Origin: Sinomonas atrocyanea
Lineage (GTDB): Bacteria; Actinomycetota; Actinomycetes; Actinomycetales; Micrococcaceae
Direction of reading: 5' to 3'
Assembly (NCBI RefSeq): GCF_001577305.1
Contig: NZ_CP014518.1
Location: forward strand, 496,001 to 560,000
DNA: 64,000 bases
Shown: positions 1 through 7,993 of the stretch, in pieces
How the letters are laid out: each line of letters opens with the position of its first letter
Position numbering within the stretch: the first letter of the stretch is position 1
The notes under the pieces: model-generated
Seen by the model: only the letters and a program-made list of their open reading frames with translations
The model's database searches: none
What the model was told of the DNA's origin: nothing
Position numbers and translations under genes: made by a program

Positions 1-309
1 CACTACCGCCGCACCGAGCGCCGGCCGCGGATCGTCGACTACGATCCGCTGCTGGACACGCGCGAGACCGCCTCCGCGGAGCACGATGCGCTCCTCGCCA
101 CGGGCCAGACCGACGCGGAGAACCTGATCGGCAGGCTCAAGGGAGACCAGAAGGAGGTGCTCACCCTCCGCATCGTGGCGGAACTGAGCATCGAAGAAGT
201 CGCCTCCGTGCTCGGCAAGACGCCGGGCGCGGTCAAACAGCTCCAACGCAGGGCACTGCTGGCCCTCAGGGAGCACGTGTCCGAGGAAGAGTGGGTCCGA
301 TCAGCGTGA
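1..309 (+). CDS. ECF-type RNA polymerase sigma factor, C-terminal part (5' end outside window)
   Basis: The open frame enters from the left edge and ends at TGA 307-309, giving 102 residues. It carries sigma region 4: a helix-turn-helix with the stretch TPGAVKQLQRRALLAL near the C-terminus. Region 2 lies outside the window. The next gene starts inside this stop codon (GTGA), the usual coupling of a sigma factor to its anti-sigma partner. The C-terminal half closely resembles the sigma factor at 60775-61320: both have a D-Q-E-V-L-R core, and VKQLQRRALLAL is identical. The two are therefore paralogues. Confidence 0.85.
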   Translation, partial: HYRRTERRPRIVDYDPLLDTRETASAEHDALLATGQTDAENLIGRLKGDQKEVLTLRIVAELSIEEVASVLGKTPGAVKQLQRRALLALREHVSEEEWVRSA

Positions 310-1106
310 ACAGGCAGGTGCAGGCGGTGCTCGCCGAGGAGGGGCTCGAGCACGACGCCGCGCTGACGCGCGCGCTCGAGCGGATCGCGGCGCTCCGGAT
401 CGCTGAGCCGCCCGCGCCCTCCGGCGAGCTCGCACGCCTCCTCGCCGCCAGTGCGGCGGCCTCTGCCGGGCAGACGCCCGCGGCGGGGGAGAGCGCGACA
501 GCGCCGCTCGCCGTCGTGCTCCCGCTCACCCGGGCCGCGGCCCGCAAGGCGGAGGCCGCGGCCGTCGCGGCCAGGCCGCGGTGGATCAAGCGCCACCGCG
601 GCGCGATGATCGGCGTGCTCGTCGCGGCCGGCATGGGCCTCGGCGCGAGCGGCGTGGCCGCCATGACGGGCCAGGCCTGGGACTGGCACGCGCCACTGCA
701 CCCTGCCGTGGGCCCGTCGCTCACCCACGACGCCGAGCCCTCGGCCCCGGGCGGGGGCCCCGGCACGCCCTCCGGCGCCGCGGCGCCGACGCAGGACACG
801 GGTGCGGGCGCGACCGGCGCGGGCCGCACCCTCGGCCAGTCCGGGGCGCGCAGCGCCGACGGGTCGGCCCAGAAGCAGGGCGCCGCCACCTCCTCCCCGT
901 CGCACGACTCCCGGGAGCAGGGGTCGCAGGACCCGACCCCGCAGGGGAGCGACCGCGGGCACGGTTCCGGTGGTTCCGCGGACTCGGTCCCGTCCTCCCA
1001 GAGCACGGCGCGGCCGAGTCCGAGCGCCGGAAGCCAGGACGGGTCCGGCGCGAGCGGCCACGACGGGAACGGCGGCGGCTCCGACGGCCAGCCCACCAGC
1101 CGGTAG
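306..1106 (+). CDS. Single-pass membrane protein, probable anti-sigma-type partner of the upstream sigma factor
   Basis: 266 residues from GTG 306, which overlaps the sigma stop as GTGA. A GTG at 291 is an alternative. Residues 1-50 form an acidic, helical, leucine-rich segment (VQAVLAEEGL ... EPPAPSGELARLL) that recurs in the 60038-60778 protein and is the likely sigma-binding part. A basic stretch (WIKRHR) precedes one transmembrane helix at about 99-121. Beyond it lies a low-complexity Gly/Ser/Pro/Gln-rich region of about 140 residues, probably extracellular. No zinc-finger (HxxxCxxC) anti-sigma motif is present. The anti-sigma role is inferred from coupling and paralogy, not from a recognised domain. 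Confidence 0.7.
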   Translation: MNRQVQAVLAEEGLEHDAALTRALERIAALRIAEPPAPSGELARLLAASAAASAGQTPAAGESATAPLAVVLPLTRAAARKAEAAAVAARPRWIKRHRGAMIGVLVAAGMGLGASGVAAMTGQAWDWHAPLHPAVGPSLTHDAEPSAPGGGPGTPSGAAAPTQDTGAGATGAGRTLGQSGARSADGSAQKQGAATSSPSHDSREQGSQDPTPQGSDRGHGSGGSADSVPSSQSTARPSPSAGSQDGSGASGHDGNGGGSDGQPTSR

Positions 1107-1128
1107 GCGCCCGCAGTAGCATGGCCCC

Positions 1129-1563
1129 ATGCGGCACGTGAACGATCCTGCTGTCATCGACCGCCTCATGAGCACCCCCGGGACGTGGGCGATCGTCGGG
1201 CTGACCCGGAATGAGTGGCGGGCCGCGCACGCCGTCTCCCTCACGGTCCGCGACGTCATGGGCAACCGCATCATCCCGGTGAACCTGCGCGGCGAGGACG
1301 TGCACGGCGAGAAGGGCTACGCGCGGCTCGCGGACATCCCCGCCGAGCTGCACCCGATCGACGTCGTGGACTGCTTCGTGAACTCCGGCCGGGTCGGCGA
1401 CATCGTGGACCAGGCGATCGCCGTCGGTGCGAAGGCCGTGTGGATGCAGCTCGGCGTCGTCGACGAGGGCGCGGCGGAGCGCGCGGAGGCCGCGGGGCTC
1501 GACGTGGTCATGGACGCCTGCCCCGAGCGGGAGCTGTGGCGGCGCGGCCGCGGGACGGCGTGA
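1129..1563 (+). CDS. CoA-binding (YccU-like) protein, paralogue 1
   Basis: 144 residues with a Rossmann-type CoA_binding_2 fold. An N-terminal TWAIVGLTRNEWRAA nucleotide loop is followed by IIPVNLR, a VDCFVNSGRV segment and the family signature KAVWMQLGV near residues 103-111. The family binds CoA and its cellular role is unsettled. The stop overlaps the next start (TGATG), so the pair is probably co-translated. A second, divergent member lies at 4715-5224 in the sulfur operon. Confidence 0.88.
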   Translation: MRHVNDPAVIDRLMSTPGTWAIVGLTRNEWRAAHAVSLTVRDVMGNRIIPVNLRGEDVHGEKGYARLADIPAELHPIDVVDCFVNSGRVGDIVDQAIAVGAKAVWMQLGVVDEGAAERAEAAGLDVVMDACPERELWRRGRGTA

Positions 1564-1958
1564 TGGACGCTTCCCTGCTCAGGGAGCTCTGCCTCGGCTT
1601 CCCCGGCGCGTACGAGGACTTCCCGTTCGGGCCCGAGGCCTCGGTGTTCAAGGTCCGGCCCCCGCGGGGCGGCGACGAGCGGCCGGGAAAGATGTTCGCC
1701 CTCTCCAACCTCGACGCGGTCCCCCTGACCGTGGCGCTCAAGTGCGACCCCGCGCTGGCCGTGCAGCTGCGGGCGGCGCACCCCGAGATCACCGGCGCCT
1801 GGCACATGAACAAGAGGCACTGGAGCGACGTGCGCCTCGACGGGGCCCTCGCCGAGGAGGATGTCCGCGACCTGATCGAGGACTCGTACGACCTCGTCGT
1901 GGCCGGCCTGCCCCGGGCGCAGCGCGAGGCGCTGGGCTGGAGCCGGCTCGCCCGCTGA
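1563..1958 (+). CDS. MmcQ/YjbR family DNA-binding-like protein
   Basis: 131 residues from ATG 1563, which overlaps the preceding stop by one base. It shows the family's features: an N-terminal LCLGFPGAYEDFPFG, a KMFALSN strand, LKCDPALAVQLRAAHP, the HMNKRHWSDV signature, and a C-terminal helix with DLIEDSYDLVV. The fold resembles MotA C-terminal/DNA-binding domains, but a biochemical role is not established. It lies in a compact run with the CoA-binding protein and the TPR protein. Confidence 0.88.
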   Translation: MDASLLRELCLGFPGAYEDFPFGPEASVFKVRPPRGGDERPGKMFALSNLDAVPLTVALKCDPALAVQLRAAHPEITGAWHMNKRHWSDVRLDGALAEEDVRDLIEDSYDLVVAGLPRAQREALGWSRLAR

Positions 1959-1977
1959 GCGCGCTAGGGTGGGGAGC

Positions 1978-2598
1978 GTGCTCGAACAGTCCACGCTCGA
2001 TGCCCTGTGGGACTTCTCCGACCCGGCCGCCTCGGAGGCAGCGTTCCGCCGCGCCCTCGAGGACCCGCAGTTCGACGCCGCGGAGCGGTGCGAGCTCGCC
2101 ACCCAGCTGGGCCGGGCGATCGGCCTCCAAGGCCGCTTCGAGGAGGCCGATGCGCTCCTCGACGGCATCGACTGCGAGCCCGACCCCACGATCGGCGTGC
2201 GGGTCGTCCTCGAACGCGGCCGCCTGCTCAACTCCTCGGGGCATGCCGCCATGGCCGTGCCGCTGTTCGAGCAGGCCGCCGAGCTCGGCGAGCACCTCGG
2301 GGAGGAGTTCCTCGCCGCGGACGCGTTCCACATGCTCGCGATCGCGGACACCGAGCACGCCGAATCCTGGGCACGCGCCGGCATCGAGTACGCCAGCAGC
2401 TCCCACAGCAAGCGCACCCAGCGCTGGTGCGCCTCGCTCCACGGCAACCTCGGATGGATGTTCGTGGACGCCGGCGAACCCCACCGCGCGCTCGTCGAGT
2501 TCCAGCTCGCCGAGCAGTGGGCCGAACGCGTGGGCACCCCCGCCCAGGTCGAGTGGGCGCGCGAGGGGATCGCCGCCTGCCGCGCCACCGGCGGCTGA
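1978..2598 (+). CDS. Tetratricopeptide-repeat protein
   Basis: 206 residues from GTG 1978. A purine-rich GGTGGGGA lies just upstream, and a GTG at 1969 is an in-frame alternative. The chain is all-helical, with TPR-like spacing of small and aromatic residues (for example ELATQLGRAIGLQGRFEEADALL and CASLHGNLGWMFVDAGEPHRALVEFQLAEQWAERVG). TPR proteins act as protein-interaction scaffolds, and no partner can be named here. The gene starts 19 bases after the YjbR-like gene and ends 21 bases before the ABM gene, so co-transcription is plausible. Confidence 0.75.
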   Translation: MLEQSTLDALWDFSDPAASEAAFRRALEDPQFDAAERCELATQLGRAIGLQGRFEEADALLDGIDCEPDPTIGVRVVLERGRLLNSSGHAAMAVPLFEQAAELGEHLGEEFLAADAFHMLAIADTEHAESWARAGIEYASSSHSKRTQRWCASLHGNLGWMFVDAGEPHRALVEFQLAEQWAERVGTPAQVEWAREGIAACRATGG

Positions 2599-2619
2599 CC
2601 AACCTACCGAAAGGACACC

Positions 2620-2940
2620 ATGTACTTCATCGTCGTGAAGTTCGAGACCAAGCCCGAGTACACGGAGCAGTTCCCCGAGATCGTGCGCGAGTTCACCGAG
2701 TCCACGCGCAGGGAGCCCGGGAACCTGTTCTTCGAGTGGTCGCGCTCCCTGGAGAACCCGGCGGAGTACGTCCTCGTCGAGGCCTTCACAGACGACGGCG
2801 CCGCCCCGCACGTGCAGAGCGAGCACTTCGCGAACGGCCTCGAGGCCATGCGGCCCTGCCTGGTCAGGACCCCGAGTATCGTCTCCCGGCTCGTCGACGG
2901 CGAGGGCTGGGGCGAAATGGGCGAGCTGCAGATCGGCTGA
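2620..2940 (+). CDS. Antibiotic-biosynthesis-monooxygenase (ABM) fold protein, putative quinol monooxygenase
   Basis: 106 residues forming one dimeric alpha-beta-barrel domain. The N-terminal strand is MYFIVVKFETKPEY, then comes the helix FPEIVREFTESTRREPGNLFFEWSRS, then the strand EYVLVEAFTDDGAAPHVQSEHF. The length and the E-P-G-N-L-F-F-E segment fit YgiN/ABM proteins, which oxidise quinols without cofactor or serve as reactive-species detoxifiers. The AAAGG ribosome-binding site sits 8 bases before the ATG. It is the last gene of the rightward run and is followed by a hairpin. Confidence 0.82.
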   Translation: MYFIVVKFETKPEYTEQFPEIVREFTESTRREPGNLFFEWSRSLENPAEYVLVEAFTDDGAAPHVQSEHFANGLEAMRPCLVRTPSIVSRLVDGEGWGEMGELQIG

Positions 2941-2969
2941 GGGCCACCACAGCGCGGCGCCCCCGAAGC

Positions 2970-3021
2970 ACGACGGCGGCCCGGTCACCTTCCGAGCGGA
3001 AGGCGACCGGGCCGCCGTCGT
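2970..3021. terminator. Long GC-rich hairpin between convergent genes (palindrome family member 1)
   Basis: A perfect 17-bp outer stem (2970-2986 with 3005-3021) continues into an inner CCTTCC-GAGC-GGAAGG hairpin. It lies between the ABM gene (+) and the aldehyde dehydrogenase (-), so it could end transcription from both sides. The inner ACCTTCC/GGAAGG core and the outer ACGACGG ends recur at 4622-4671 and 35653-35700. Confidence 0.7.
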
Positions 3022-3031
3022 ACCCCCGTCT

Positions 3032-3059
3032 GAAGGTCACCTCCTGAAGGTCAGCTCCT
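3032..3059. repeat. Two-copy 14-bp tandem repeat at the aldehyde dehydrogenase 3' end
   Basis: GAAGGTCACCTCCT is followed immediately by GAAGGTCAGCTCCT, and then by a partial third copy that runs into the stop codon of the dehydrogenase (TCA at 3065 on this strand). It resembles a shortened form of the 22-bp gene-end repeat seen elsewhere in the window. Confidence 0.55.
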
Positions 3060-3064
3060 GCGGG

Positions 3065-4453
3065 TCACTCGGCGACGTAGTAGAGGCGCTTGTTGACGAA
3101 CTCGTCCATCCCGAGCGGGCCGAGCTCGCGGCCGAAGCCCGAGCGCTTGACCCCGCCGAACGGCATCTCCGCGCCCTCGGCGGCCGGGATGTTGACGTTC
3201 GACATGCCGCTCTCGAGGCGCGACGCGACCTTCTCCGCGCGGGCGGTGTCCGTGGAGAAGACGGCGCCGCCGAGGCCGTACGGGGTGTCGTTCGCGAGGC
3301 GGAGGGCCTCCTCGTCGCTGCCGACCTTGTAGACCACCGCGACCGGGCCGAACAGCTCCTCGCGGTACGCCCGCATCTCGGGCGTGACGCCCGTGAGGAC
3401 GGCGGGGGAGTAGTACGCGGCGTCGCCCTCGCCGAGCACGCCGCCCGCGTGGAGCGTGGCACCCTTGTCCACGGCGTCCCGCACCTGCTCGGCCAGGCCC
3501 TCGGCGGCCGCGCGGGAGGACAGCGGCGCGTACGTGTTCTCGGCGTCGGCGGCGGGATCGCCCGGGGTGAGGGCCTGCGCGCGGGCGGTCAGCTGGGCCA
3601 CGAAGTCGTCGAAGATGTCCTCCATGACGATCATCCGCTTGTTCGAGTTGCAGGCCTGGCCGGTGTTCTCCATGCGGGTGTCCCACGCGGTGTCCGCGAC
3701 TGAGGCGACGTCAGCGGCGTCGAGGACCACGAATGGGTCCGAGCCGCCGAGCTCGAGCACGGCCTTCTTGAGGTTCTTGCCCGCGAGCTCGCCGATGATC
3801 GCGCCCGCCCGCTCCGAGCCGGTCAGCGAGACGCCCTGGAGGCGCGGGTCCGCGATGATGTCCGCGATCTGGGCGTGCGAGGCGAAGAGGTTGACGTAGG
3901 CGCCGCGCGGCACGCCGGCGTCGTCCATGATCTGCTGGATCGCGAGGGCCGAGCGGGGGCAGTTCTCGGCGTGCTTGAGGATGATCGTGTTGCCGAGCAT
4001 GAGGTTCGGCGCGGCGAACCGGGCCACCTGGTAGTACGGGTAGTTCCACGGCATGATGCCCAGGAGCGGGCCCACGGGCAGCTTCTGCACCACGGCCCGG
4101 CCGCCGGAGAAGGTCTTGATCTCCTGATCGGCGGCGAGGGTCGGGCCCTCGGTGGCGAAGTAGTTGAAGATGTCCGTGCAGAACTCGGCCTCGCCCTTGG
4201 ACTGGGAGAGTGGCTTGCCCATCTCTTCGGTGATGATCGCGGCGAGCTCGTCGGCGCGCTCGGTGAACAGCTCGGCGATGCGCGAGACCACCTTGGCGCG
4301 CGCCTCGATCGGAGTCTCGCGCCAGGACTCGAAGGCGCTCTGGGCGGAGGCGAGGGCGGACTCGACGTCGGCGTCGGTCGCGGTGGGAAACGTCTCGACG
4401 ACCTCGCCGGTGGCGGGATTCAGGACACGGTATCCGGGCTCACTGCTAGTCAT
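3065..4453 (-). CDS. NAD(P)-dependent aldehyde dehydrogenase, succinate-semialdehyde-dehydrogenase type
   Basis: 462 residues, the normal length for ALDH. The catalytic cysteine is Cys268 in ENTGQACNSNKRM, and the general base is Glu234 in VLELGGSDP. The cofactor region carries MPWNYPYYQVARFAAPNLMLGNTIILKHAENCP. The GGSDP/KHAENCP combination is typical of the SSADH (GabD/YneI) branch, which oxidises succinate semialdehyde to succinate. The exact substrate is inferred. It is transcribed alone, and its upstream region (4454-4714) holds a 22-bp repeat cluster and a hairpin. Confidence 0.88.
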   Translation of the reverse strand: MTSSEPGYRVLNPATGEVVETFPTATDADVESALASAQSAFESWRETPIEARAKVVSRIAELFTERADELAAIITEEMGKPLSQSKGEAEFCTDIFNYFATEGPTLAADQEIKTFSGGRAVVQKLPVGPLLGIMPWNYPYYQVARFAAPNLMLGNTIILKHAENCPRSALAIQQIMDDAGVPRGAYVNLFASHAQIADIIADPRLQGVSLTGSERAGAIIGELAGKNLKKAVLELGGSDPFVVLDAADVASVADTAWDTRMENTGQACNSNKRMIVMEDIFDDFVAQLTARAQALTPGDPAADAENTYAPLSSRAAAEGLAEQVRDAVDKGATLHAGGVLGEGDAAYYSPAVLTGVTPEMRAYREELFGPVAVVYKVGSDEEALRLANDTPYGLGGAVFSTDTARAEKVASRLESGMSNVNIPAAEGAEMPFGGVKRSGFGRELGPLGMDEFVNKRLYYVAE

Positions 4454-4562
4454 GGCACCATCTTGCCCCGTTTGGTGGCGCAGATCACTGTGCTTAAGGA
4501 CGACGCCGAGGGGTCGCCGCTGTGCGGATCGTCCCCCGGCGTCGCTTCGGTTCGCTTCCCGC

Positions 4563-4620
4563 GCGTCGAGGAGTCACCTCCGTCCCGTTGAGGAGTCACC
4601 TCCGCGACGTCGAGGAGCCA
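4563..4620 (-). repeat. 22-bp gene-end repeat cluster A (3 units)
   Basis: Three units with exact 22-base spacing carry GAG-GAGTCACC on the plus strand, at 4568, 4590 and (degenerate, GAGCCA) 4612. Read on the minus strand, each begins GGTGACTCCTC. They sit immediately beyond the hairpin that closes the sfnG-metY-CoA-binding operon, in that operon's transcription direction, and upstream of the aldehyde dehydrogenase start. Confidence 0.8.
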
Positions 4621-4621
4621 G

Positions 4622-4671
4622 ACGACGCCGGCCGGGCACCTTCTGCGCGGAAGGCGCCCGGCCGGCGTCGT
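4622..4671. terminator. Hairpin at the end of the sfnG operon (palindrome family member 2)
   Basis: A 16-bp perfect outer stem (4622-4637 with 4656-4671) encloses an imperfect ACCTTC/GAAGGC inner stem with loop TGCGCG. It lies 44 bases beyond the stop of the CoA-binding gene, as expected for an operon terminator, although no T-run follows. Confidence 0.65.
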
Positions 4672-4714
4672 ACCCGAAAGGGGGAAATCGCGACGAGATG
4701 CGTACCCGAAACGG

Positions 4715-5224
4715 TTAGGGGAGGACCTGGCGCTTGCTCGAGATCACGCCCGTGTTGAAGCCCGCGAGGTGCAGGCCGCCGTGGAAGCGCGCGTGCTCGA
4801 TCTTCACGCAGCGGTCCATTACCACGTTCAGGCCGGCGGCCTCGGCGTCCGCGGCGACCCCCTCGTGCCAGGACCCGAGCTGGAGCCAGATGGTCTTGGC
4901 GCCGACCGCCTTGGCCTCCTCGAGCACGCCGGGGAGGTCGTCGTGCTTGCGGAACACCTCGACGAGGTCCGGGGTCTCGGGCAGGTCCGCGAGCGAGGCG
5001 TAGACCGGCTGCCCCAAGATGCTCTTCACGACCGGGTTGACGAAGTACACGCGGTACTTCGTGGACGAGAGCAGGTACGTGGCCACGAAGTAGCTCGCGC
5101 GGCTGGGCTTGTCCGAGGCTCCGACGATCGCGATGACCTTCGTCTCGTGCAGGATCCTCAGCCGCTCGGGGGCGGAGGGACCCACCCAGGTGCGCTCGGC
5201 TTCTGTCGTTCCGACGACGCTCAC
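4715..5224 (-). CDS. CoA-binding (YccU-like) protein, paralogue 2, in the sulfur operon
   Basis: 169 residues from GTG 5224, which overlaps the metY stop as GTGA. The domain is CoA_binding_2: VIAIVGASDKPSRASYFV nucleotide loop, YRVYFVNPVVKSILGQPVYASL, DLVEVFRKHDDLPGVLEEA, and the signature KTIWLQLGSWHEGVA. It extends about 25 residues beyond paralogue 1. It is the third and last gene of sfnG-metY-here. Tight coupling to metY hints at a role connected with methionine or sulfur assimilation, but none is established. Confidence 0.85.
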   Translation of the reverse strand: MSVVGTTEAERTWVGPSAPERLRILHETKVIAIVGASDKPSRASYFVATYLLSSTKYRVYFVNPVVKSILGQPVYASLADLPETPDLVEVFRKHDDLPGVLEEAKAVGAKTIWLQLGSWHEGVAADAEAAGLNVVMDRCVKIEHARFHGGLHLAGFNTGVISSKRQVLP

Positions 5225-6600
5225 TTGTTCGCTCCCTTCGCGGGCACGGAGCAGGCCTCGCCGCTGTAGGTCGGCGCGGCGAACTCCTCCTCGAGGCCGG
5301 TGATCTCCTGCGGCTCTGTCTGGCTTGCAGCCAATGCCTGGTCGAGGTCCCAGATGATGTCCTCGACGTCCTCGAGCCCCACCGAGAGGCGGATGAGGTC
5401 CGCCGGCACGCCGGCCGCGACGAGCTGCTCCGCGGAGAGCTGCTGGTGCGTCGTCGAGCCGGGGTGCAGCACGAGCGTGCGCGCGTCCCCGATGTTCGCC
5501 AGGTGCGAGGCGAGCTGGAGCGCCTCGATAAACCGGGCACCGGCCTCGCGGCCACCCCTGACGCCGAAGCTGAACACCGAGCCCACGCCGAGGGGCAGGA
5601 GCTCCTTCGCGTACGCGTGCTGCGGGTGCGAGGGCAGGCCCGCGTAGTTCACGTAGGTGACGCGCGGATCGGCCTCGAGCCACTCGGCGACGCGCTGGGC
5701 GTTCGCGAGGTGGTTGTCCATGCGCTGCGGGAGCGTCTCGACGCCCTGGAGGAGCTGGAACGCGGACTGCGCGGACAGGGACGGCCCGATGTCGCGCAGC
5801 TGCTCGGAGCGCAGCTTGGTGAGGAATCCGTACTCGCCGAAGTTGCCCCACCATGAGACGTTGCCGTAGCTGGGCACCGGCTCCGTCATGGTCGGGAATC
5901 TGCCGTTGCCCCAGTCGAAGGTGCCGGACTCCACGACCACGCCGCCGAGCGTGGTCCCGTGGCCGCCGAGGAACTTCGTGGCCGAGTGGATCACGATGTC
6001 CGCGCCGTGCTCGATGGGCCGCAAGATGTACGGCGGGGTCAGCGTCGAGTCGACCACGAGCGGGACTCCGTGCTCATGGGCGACGGCGGCGAGGCCGGCC
6101 AGGTCGGCGATGTCGCCGGAGGGGTTGGCCACCACCTCGGTGTACACGGCCTTGGTGTTCTCGCGCAGGGCCGCCTTGAACGCGGCCGGATCGGTCGAGT
6201 CCACGAACGTGGTCTCGACCCCGAACCGGCGCAGCGTCACGTCGAGCTGGGTGATCGTGCCGCCGTAGAGCTTGGAGGAGGCGACGATGTGGTCCCCGGC
6301 CTGGGTGAGCGCGGCGAACGTGATGAACTCCGCGGCCATGCCGGAGGACGTCGCGACCGCTCCGATGCCGCCCTCGAGCGAGGCGATGCGCTCCTCGAAG
6401 GCGGCGACGGTCGGGTTGCCGATGCGGGAGTAGATGTTGCCGTACTTCTGCAGCGCGAACAGGTTGGCGGCGTCGTCCGAGTCCTTGAACACGAACGAGG
6501 TCGACTGGTAGATCGGGACCGCCCGGGCGCCGTGCTCGGCGTCGGGCGTGCCGCCGGCGTGCAGGGCGCGGGTGCGGAAGCCGAACTGGCGCTCCGCCAT
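5221..6600 (-). CDS. metY: O-acetylhomoserine aminocarboxypropyltransferase (sulfhydrylase)
   Basis: 459 residues, a PLP-dependent Cys/Met-metabolism enzyme. It forms homocysteine from O-acetylhomoserine and sulfide, and can use methanethiol to give methionine directly. The Schiff-base lysine is Lys209 in HSATKFLGGHGT. The PLP-phosphate site is SSGMAAEF, and YGNIYSRIGNPT lies near residue 60. The YGNVSWWGNFGEYGFLTKLR insertion is characteristic of MetY rather than CGS/CGL. The start overlaps the sfnG stop (TGATG). Lying in one transcript with a dimethylsulfone monooxygenase, it would assimilate the released sulfur under control of the upstream leader RNA. Confidence 0.93.
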   Translation of the reverse strand: MAERQFGFRTRALHAGGTPDAEHGARAVPIYQSTSFVFKDSDDAANLFALQKYGNIYSRIGNPTVAAFEERIASLEGGIGAVATSSGMAAEFITFAALTQAGDHIVASSKLYGGTITQLDVTLRRFGVETTFVDSTDPAAFKAALRENTKAVYTEVVANPSGDIADLAGLAAVAHEHGVPLVVDSTLTPPYILRPIEHGADIVIHSATKFLGGHGTTLGGVVVESGTFDWGNGRFPTMTEPVPSYGNVSWWGNFGEYGFLTKLRSEQLRDIGPSLSAQSAFQLLQGVETLPQRMDNHLANAQRVAEWLEADPRVTYVNYAGLPSHPQHAYAKELLPLGVGSVFSFGVRGGREAGARFIEALQLASHLANIGDARTLVLHPGSTTHQQLSAEQLVAAGVPADLIRLSVGLEDVEDIIWDLDQALAASQTEPQEITGLEEEFAAPTYSGEACSVPAKGANK

Positions 6601-7823
6601 CAGGCGTTCGCCCCGGCGAGGTCCGCCCCGGTGAGGTCCGCGCGGTGGCGGGCGGCGCCGTCGTGCCTCGTGACCGGCAGCAGGTCAGTGCGCAGCTCGG
6701 TGCCGTTCTTGCGGGCGAGGTCCGCCTCGAGCTCGCGCACGATCGGGAGGACGTCGCGGCCGAACGCCTCGAGCTCCTCCTGGAAGTGCAGGTAGCCGGT
6801 GAGGAACAGGTTCACGCCGATCTTCTTGTACTCGACGATCCGCTCGGCGATCTGCTCGGGGGTGCCGATGAGCTTGGTGCGGAAGCCGTCGTTGTACTGG
6901 ACGAGGTCCTCGAACGTGGAGTCCTCCCACATGCCCTTGCCGTCCTTGGTGGACTGGCCGGCCTCCTTGACGGCGGCGGCGAAGCCCTCGACGGCGGGCC
7001 GGTGGGCCTTGGCGATGATCTCGCGGAGCGTGTCCTGGGCCTCCTTCTCCGTGTCGCGGGCGATCACAAAGCCGTTGAGGCCGAAGCGCGGCGCGGCGGG
7101 GGCGGTGCGGCCGTCCTGGGCGGCGGCCAGGACCCCGGCGATGTTCTCCTTGAAGCCCTCGATGTCGCGGCCGTTGGAGAAGTACCAGTCCGCGGTGCGG
7201 CCTGCAGCGGCCTGCGCGGCCGTCGAGTTGCCGCCGAAGAAGATCTCCGGGTGCGGGCGGCCCGGGACGTCCAGCGGCGCCGGGTTCAGCGTGAAGTCGG
7301 AGATCGTGTAGTACTTGCCCGACTGCGAGTACTCCTTCTGCGTCCACAGGCCTCGGAGGGCGTTGATGAACTCCTCGGTGCGGACGTAGCGCTCATCGTG
7401 CTCGAGCCACTCCAGGCCGAAGTTCACGAACTCGTCCTTGAGCCAGCCCGAGACCACGTTCACGGCCGCGCGTCCGCCGGAGAGGTGGTCCGCGGTGATG
7501 ATGAACTTTGCGAGCACCCCCGGGTGCCACATGCCCGGGTGCACGGCCGAGATGACCTTGAGCCGCTCGGTGGCCATGAGCAGCGCGAGACTGAACGAGG
7601 TGGCCTCGTGCTGCTTGTCCGCGCCGTAGCTCGCGGCGTAGCGGGTCTGCGTCAGGGCGTACTCGAAGCCCGAGTCCTCCGCGATGCGGGCGAGCTTCCT
7701 GTTGTACTCGAACTCCCAGTTGGTCCGCTGCTCGATGGTCGAGACGACGAGGCCACCCGAGACGTTGGGCACCCAGTAGGCGAACTTCAGCGGGGTCTCG
7801 AGGTCGATCCCAGACAAGGACAT
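6600..7823 (-). CDS. sfnG: FMNH2-dependent dimethylsulfone monooxygenase (LLM flavin family)
   Basis: 407 residues from ATG 7823, with AAGGAGCG just upstream. The N-terminus LKFAYWVPNVSGGLVVSTIEQ and the bacterial-luciferase-like barrel segments (SGFEYALTQTRY, HPGMWHPGVLAKFIITADHLSGGR, NVVSGW, EIFFGGNSTAAQAAA) match SfnG. That enzyme converts dimethylsulfone to methanesulfinate using reduced FMN supplied by a separate reductase. Flavin reductases at 14354 and 11149 are candidate partners. Longer upstream start codons would place the coding region inside the leader RNA and are rejected. The C-terminal 35 residues are unconserved-looking. Confidence 0.9.
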   Translation of the reverse strand: MSLSGIDLETPLKFAYWVPNVSGGLVVSTIEQRTNWEFEYNRKLARIAEDSGFEYALTQTRYAASYGADKQHEATSFSLALLMATERLKVISAVHPGMWHPGVLAKFIITADHLSGGRAAVNVVSGWLKDEFVNFGLEWLEHDERYVRTEEFINALRGLWTQKEYSQSGKYYTISDFTLNPAPLDVPGRPHPEIFFGGNSTAAQAAAGRTADWYFSNGRDIEGFKENIAGVLAAAQDGRTAPAAPRFGLNGFVIARDTEKEAQDTLREIIAKAHRPAVEGFAAAVKEAGQSTKDGKGMWEDSTFEDLVQYNDGFRTKLIGTPEQIAERIVEYKKIGVNLFLTGYLHFQEELEAFGRDVLPIVRELEADLARKNGTELRTDLLPVTRHDGAARHRADLTGADLAGANA

Positions 7824-7879
7824 AGTGCGCTCCTTACGTGCGGGCGCGACGTGGGGCTCGGGCCGAGGCTCCATAGCAC

Positions 7880-7988
7880 TCACCATCGCTTCTGGCAGTA
7901 GCACCTTTGGCTCCGGACGGCGGTCCCGCCGGGGCCAGGGTTGCTGCGGCGTCACAGATCCAGATCTCTCAGCCGCTCGGGATGGTCA
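7880..7988 (-). ncRNA. SAM-I-like (S-box family) leader RNA without P4, upstream of sfnG
   Basis: Read on the minus strand, P1 pairs CCATC (near 7985) with GATGG (near 7883). P2 pairs GCGGC with GCCGC around a kink-turn-like GAGAG/GTGAC loop, followed by AGCAACC (J2/3), then P3, GGTGCTA, and a strand CCAGA complementary to UCUGG in the P2 loop (a pseudoknot). These are SAM-I core features: GCAACC, GGUGC and the P2-loop pseudoknot. The P4 helix is absent, as in SAM-I/IV-type variants. A near-identical copy precedes acs. The ligand S-adenosylmethionine is inferred from the core and from the sulfur operon downstream. Confidence 0.72.
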
Positions 7989-7993
7989 GTCCG

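Noticed and set aside
6600..7955. Extended N-terminus of SfnG starting in the leader RNA
   Set aside because: The extra residues (TPQQPW...) are translated riboswitch core, shared with the same artefact upstream of acs. The ATG at 7823 has a proper ribosome-binding site.
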